Made by a program: the position numbers and the translations under genes
DNA from: Hypericum androsaemum
Lineage: Eukaryota; Streptophyta; Magnoliopsida; Malpighiales; Hypericaceae
Reading direction: 5' to 3'
Assembly (NCBI GenBank): GCA_963995505.1
Contig: OZ023192.1
Coordinates: 5,315,001 to 5,379,000 of the forward strand
DNA length: 64,000 bases
In this document: piece after piece, positions 59,012 to 64,000 of the stretch
Layout of the letters: every line of letters starts with the position of its first letter
Numbering within the stretch: the stretch's first letter is position 1
The notes under the pieces: model-generated
What the model saw: the letters and a program-made list of their open reading frames with translations, nothing else
What the model was told of the DNA's origin: nothing
Database searches by the model: none

Positions 59012-62000
59012 TTTCTATATTCTCATATAAACTCCCTACCCAGATAATCAACGAAAAAGATTATACACTCATCAAAAAGCATGTATGTAAGATAATTTAG
59101 ATTTATGACGGGTTTATACTCGGTCAGAGTTTGAACCATGTTCTTATAATACAACAATAAATCCCATTTTTAGAAGAGTGACTTGAATTCTTTTAATGAG
59201 AACTTCAGTTTAAGACTAAGTCACTTCTTAAGTAATGTCTAATCGTGTTCGACCCTGAATACGAGATATTTTACCAAAATATTGATGGGTTACCGAAATT
59301 GGAAGAAACGATGTGTATCTTGATTAGGTTAAAGGAAAGGTCTCTAAACTTATAGAGCAAATCAGGCATGGGTCTCTGTCTATACATATCAAGCAACAAC
59401 AAAAATTACCAAAAGAAGGTGAAAAGAGCGGCACCCAAATGGAGAAATTTTAGGAAAGCAAAACATGGGTTAAAGCTGAAAGGATTTAGCCATTTTGGAC
59501 AAAACTCCATAAAAAAGGGAGTCAGACACAGACTAGATCCGGAAGGTGCAAGATAAGGCAGTAATTATTATCAAAAAACAAATTTTATTTTACCCATAAA
59601 ATATAAAAATAGAAAAAAGCAAATAGTGGGTGGTGAAGTAAAAATGGTAAAAAAGAGTTTCTTCTATATATATACTTCTTGATTTTTTTGCTTTTATGCC
59701 AATAACTAAGCTAAGAATTTTTTTTGTGTGGTCAGGACTAAGCTAAGAATCTGAAACCAAGTTACTGAGAAAATTACAAGATTTAGTAAATAAGTAAATG
59801 GGGAAAGAAAAAACAAAAGGTTGCAGTGAGATATGAAGAACAAAAACCTAGGTTTTCATGGAGGTGGAGGAAAATGATGTATAATTGGGGGGCGAGAGAG
59901 AGAGAGAGAAGAAGAAGAAGAAGAAGAGCAACTTGAAGGGGAAACCTACCTCTGGCTGGGCTTCTCTTCTTCCAATCCCAGCTTCTATAATGGAGTTTGA
60001 AGCTAAATCTGAAATTGGATGTAAAAAATGGCAATTTTTTGTTTCAGTAATGTGGTTATATACAAAATCTATCAAATTTTGCCTTTCAAAAAAGAAGATC
60101 TAAATATTTTAGCTTTTTTTCCGGGGGGGACCTCCTTTGATTTTTCTTGCTCTAATTAGGTGCCTATGGGGTCCAGGATGCAACTGGTGAAAGCTATGGA
60201 CTGACCAGAGAGAAAATAATTGCAAGTATTTTTTTCAGAAGAAGAACAAGAAAAACTTTCTAATTGAGGAAATTTTTTAAGGAGGATAATAAGGGTGAAA
60301 CAATTAAAGTTGAAAATGGAGTTGACGTAAAGTTTCACACATCACTATTTTATTATTTTAAATTTTCTAACTAGATGATATATATTTTACTTAATTGACA
60401 ATCAAGTGACACCTACTAACTCGAGTTATTTGAGTTATTTCACGTGTCATGACACATTAATTTTATATGTGTAATGTCATGTTACTAATTTTATTTGCAT
60501 ATAATATCACATCACTAATTTTCTCTATATGACATGATAATTCACTAATTTGAGAGAAAATAAGATAAATTTATTAGCATTAAGATTCAAATCTCTGACT
60601 AGAAAGAGATCGACGGTATCCAGATCAGGGGCCAATAATATGCCATGTGGATATTATTAGTGATGTAACATGAAACGTATATAAAATCAATGGCACTGCA
60701 TATCAAGCGTGATAATTCAAGTAATTCGAGTTTTTTTATAGAAAAAAGTAACTCAAGTTATCGGGTGTTACTTAATTGTTAGAGTTCTATCATATAAAAT
60801 AGTTTGTCAAAATGAAACCACCTAATAATAAAGAGACTTTAACCTCTTTTTTACATCAAAGTTGATGGGAACTAGGTTCCAACAAATTTAAGGATCGATG
60901 TGAAATTCCACTTTGACAGACATAATTTACATTTATTTCTGCCTTTTCTTAAACGTATGGTGAAATTTGTCTTCCGTACAGATTGGCCATCGTATTGTGG
61001 GTCAGCAATAATTACACGTTTGTACCTTGGCCAGCCTTGTCTGCCCACTTTATTGTTATGTGCTTTTTGCTCGTGTGGTAATATCATCTTTGTACGGATA
61101 TTTTTTGAATAAATTAATACATAAGATATTCAAATTGTAGAACCGATACTTTGTTTTTTTTGTTATACAATACTTTGTATTTCAATGAGAATTCAACTCT
61201 TTCTTTTTTGTTACGTGAATACAACTCTTTCAAGATGATTAACTTTAAATAGGTAAATTTTGTAAAGATTAAAGATCTCGATCTTAGAGTTGAAACTCTA
61301 TTAAAATTTAATAACTTATTTATTGTAATAACTAAAAAAATTTGGAAAATTTTCGCACTAAATCTTGGTATCAATTTTTGCCGAAACTAATATTTTCGAA
61401 AAATATATTTTTACATAATTTTCAAATTTAAATTTTTTTTAAGATAGTGGCTTTTTATAATTTAAGATAATAGTTTGTGGTTGACTTGTTAGATTGATAA
61501 TTTTTGTATCATTTTCCGTCTTATGAATCATTTTTAAATGATCATTGTCATCGTATTGTAACATAAATATTTTTATTGAGTATAACATTTGAATAACGCT
61601 AAATGCTAAGATTTTAGGGATTCCATGTTTAGAGGCGGCCATGAATTGAATCAGATTCGAGATTCGATTTGTCAAAAAATCAATTTAAATTTGAATCGAC
61701 TCACGAACTCGAATTCGTCCAGAGGAAAATCAAATACAGTTCAAGATATTCCTCATTCGTCAATTCGAATTCGTCAAATATTTTGTTAAATGGCTAAAGT
61801 ATGTAAAAATTTGAAAGATAATATTGGACCAATTGGCTAAAATATTTCGTCAAATATCTTCATGTCACAAATAGATGATGTGATAGCCCGCTCTCCATGT
61901 CATAATTTTCATATCTACAAAATAAAAGTTCATATGAGACCAAGATTTATAGTATGTTTGAAAAATAACACAGAGTACTAAAGTGTGTATTTTTGTAACA

Positions 62001-62275
62001 CAGTACAAATATAATAGAAATTACTAAACTATCATTATCCCTAAAATTTAACCTTATATATTTAAAAAATCAAATTTTTGCTGGACTAGTCAATCCAACT
62101 ATGAAAATTGGCCAGTCGACTGGTTAAAACAACAGTCAACAATGTTGACCACTAGTTAAAACATACCCAAGTTTAGGCTGAAATTTGAATCAGAATTAGC
62201 CTGATTTAGTTGGACCACCTGTGAGACCATTTTTTTTAAACCATGTTTCTGCTGGGTATTCGAAGAAATTTTCTA
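59012..62275. other. MADS upstream region and AT-rich intergenic DNA
   Basis: The MADS leader or promoter probably includes the (GA)n and (GAA)n tract at 59894-59927 (TC-rich on the gene strand), followed on that strand by a possible 5' UTR intron. From about 60100 to 62275 I see no gene or recognisable element. Confidence 0.5.
59894..59927. repeat. (GA)n-(GAA)n microsatellite upstream of the MADS gene
   Basis: Compound dinucleotide/trinucleotide repeat about 0.9 kb before the MADS ATG. Read on the gene strand it is a CT/CTT tract. Confidence 0.85.
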
Positions 62276-63318
62276 AGGTAAATTAAATCTGGACCCCGGG
62301 TGTTTGGTAAAATAGACTATATGGTTCATGTAGTTTGCCTTCTAATTTTATTGCCTCTCTAGTTTGATTTTGTTATACTCTCAGGTCCCTCGTTGACGTC
62401 ATCAATCAATTTTTTTAAGTAAATGACTTATATACCCTTACAAAAAATAAAAATAATTAATCAGGATAGCCGGACCAAGGATGGGGCACACGGACGATGA
62501 CGACGACACTGACCTCCCCTATTCGCCCATGATCATCTTCTCCGGCCCAAAAAGGACGTCCACACCCCAAGATCCCCTCTGACGGGCATCGAAACCACTA
62601 TCGATCTTGAAAACCAAATCTCAAAATCTGAAAATCCATTTGACACGATCTGAAAACTCATTTGAAACCATCATCAATCCCGACGATGCCGACCAGCAGC
62701 AATCTCGACGATGCCGACCAGCAGCAATCTCGACGATGCCGACCAACCAGATTTGGCTTGGCCTCGGCTTAAAAAATGGCACACGCAGGAAGGTGAGGTG
62801 TTGGAAGGCGTCGTCCTTGTAGCCGGCAGCGTCGTTGTCGCCAGACCCTCTCTCTCCTCCCCAAAGCCCTATCCCCGTCCCCGTCTCTGAAGAGCAACGA
62901 TGATGGAGCTCTCCCATTTGGTGAGCAATTCGACGAGGGGCGACGACCACCACCACCAACCCGAGGCAGTAGGCGAGAAGGAAGGGGTTAGATTAGGGGA
63001 ATGGTCGGCTCATCGACTTTGACGAGATATATATATTTTGGTTAATTTTGGTTGTCGCCAGAAAAATCGTCGGAGGGTGGCCAGAGTTGGTGTTCATTGA
63101 AAAAATGACCAGAGAAAATGACCATATATTTTGGTTGACCGGAGCAAGAGTGTTACACTCATTTCAAATATACAATAAGAAAAAATTGATTAATGACATC
63201 AGCGAGGGACCGAGAGTATAATAAAACTAAACTAGAGGGGCAACAAAATTAGAAGATAAACTACAAGAGCCATATCGTCTATTTCACCAAATACAAGAGG
63301 TCCAGATGTAATTTACCC
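62276..63318. mobile_element. Non-autonomous Mutator-like element with long TIRs
   Basis: Terminal inverted repeats of roughly 140 bp: the left begins (A)GGTAAATTAAATCTGGACC (62276) and the right ends GGTCCAGATGTAATTTACCC (63318). Within them matching stretches such as TCTAATTTTATTGCC and CAGCGAGGGACC (inverted copies) can be followed. The flanks AATTTTCTA (62267-62275) and ATTTTTCTA (63319-63327) are a 9-bp duplication with one mismatch, the Mutator hallmark. The 750-bp interior is GC-richer with a threefold repeat of CGACGATGCCGACCA (near 62680-62750) and no transposase. It may have captured host sequence. Confidence 0.88.
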
Positions 63319-63685
63319 ATTTTTCTATCCAGTTTCGCCTGTGAGCTTACTTTTCTCGTCGTCGATCGAGAAAGCAACCTTATAATCCCCTTAAAAAAAA
63401 TCCCCTCAAAAAAAAGAGAGAGCAACCTTGTTTTCTCCGTCTTTCTTGGAGAAGACACGACATGTGTTCTCCTTGATCCAACCAACCAACTAACTATAAT
63501 AAAAAAACCCAAAAAAATTAGCAGACCAACTCTAACTTTAACTATTCAAAAAAAAAAAACTCAAACTTTAACTTCCTCTCTAAAACTCTAGCCTTTCCCT
63601 CTTCTTCTCAATGATCTATAACCACACCCCACATTTAACCCATTCAACGAAAGCCCCCAACTTTCCACCTCTTTAGTCCCTTCCA
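63319..63685 (+). promoter_or_regulatory. Presumed promoter and 5' UTR of the 3'-most gene
   Basis: Lies between the Mutator-like element and the start codon at 63686. From about 63540 it is rich in A and CT tracts, as plant leaders often are. No TATA box stands out clearly. Confidence 0.4.
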
Positions 63686-64000
63686 ATGGCAACCCTTCAT
63701 CCGATTTCCTCCGCTTCGAAGGACCCAAGTCCCTTTTTGGCTCAGCCTAAAGCTTCGCTGGTAAAAAAATAGAACCTTCGGGACTTTGTTTTCTGTTGTT
63801 TCTCTTTTCAAGGTCTCGTTTTTCTGCTCTGATTTTGACTCGGATCTTTGGTTCCTAGGCCAATTCGAGGGGATACGAGAGGACCCAGATGAAAGTATCC
63901 GCTTCCTTGAAGTAAGTTGGTTTCGTTGTTGCAGAAAGGGGAAATCTTAATTTGTTGTGTTTCTAAGATCAGTGCTTCTTGGATTGATCCGTTCTTTTTT
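63686..64000 (+). CDS. 5' end of a gene with probable plastid transit peptide (partial)
   Basis: The ATG at 63686 opens exon 1 (63686-63760, 25 codons, MATLHPISSASKDPS...), followed by GT. AG at 63857-63858 opens exon 2 (63859-63911, continuing in frame 'ANSRGYERTQMKVSASLK'-like), followed by GTAAGT. The N-terminus is rich in Ser/Ala with basic residues and few acidic ones, as in chloroplast transit peptides. The gene runs off the window, and I do not recognise the product. The intron-exon reading is a prediction from splice consensus only. Confidence 0.6.

Noticed and set aside
1..64000. tRNA or rRNA genes and CRISPR arrays
   Set aside because: None seen. The TGGTATCAGAGC and GCTCTGATACCA words are primer-binding sites of retroelements, not tRNA genes. 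Regularly spaced direct repeats with unique spacers are absent.

Overview
The window is nuclear DNA of a flowering plant, probably a dicot. The coding genes carry GT-AG introns, belong to plant families (SAUR, StMADS11-clade MADS-box, plant-type Rab GDI and ULP2-type SUMO protease), and sit in AT-rich intergenic DNA full of LTR retrotransposons primed by the plant initiator-Met tRNA site (TGGTATCAGAGC). The species cannot be told from the sequence alone. One run of 200 N (22640-22839) marks an assembly gap.

Region 1 (about 3.4-40 kb) is a tandem array of SAUR63-type auxin-response genes. Eight SAUR loci are present in strictly alternating orientation: + at 3508, - at 10068, + at 11692, - at 19029, + at 20787, - at 27211, + at 28457 and - at 39242. 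They form head-to-head pairs, with a '-' class starting MHSPKKL and a '+' class starting MLSPKKF. Pair members are separated by 0.8-1.4 kb, and each pair is separated from the next by a duplicated spacer. Three genes look intact (3508, 27211, 39242), two are shortened by a single late stop (19029, 28457), and three are frameshifted (10068, 11692, 20787). Both classes share the same promoter box (GCTAAACTATGTGGA) just upstream of a TATA box.

The spacers, but not the divergent promoter regions, are packed with transposons: a Ty1/copia element (4565-9444, TSD CTAAC), a second copia of another family (12432-18174, TSD GTTTT), a third copia on the minus strand (29081-33436, TSD GTAAT) and a minus-strand Ty3/gypsy chromovirus (33794-39097, TSD GAGTT). 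The third spacer instead holds LINE debris, the gap, a hAT-type MITE with a perfect 8-bp TSD (25157-25423), foldback repeats and a Mutator-like fragment. All autonomous-type elements are broken by stops, frameshifts or deletions.

Region 2 (40.4-60 kb) is ordinary gene space, all transcribed from the minus strand. It holds a ULP2-type SUMO protease (40421-47952), a 13-exon Rab GDP-dissociation inhibitor (49067-52451) and a 7-exon SVP/AGL24-like MADS-box gene (53753-59011). The MADS gene has a 3.15-kb first intron, a small TRIM retroelement in intron 2 and a perfect 44-bp hairpin in intron 5.

Region 3 (60-64 kb) is AT-rich intergenic DNA with a 1.04-kb Mutator-like element with long terminal inverted repeats (62276-63318). 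The window ends within the first exons of a plus-strand gene (from 63686) whose N-terminus resembles a plastid transit peptide.
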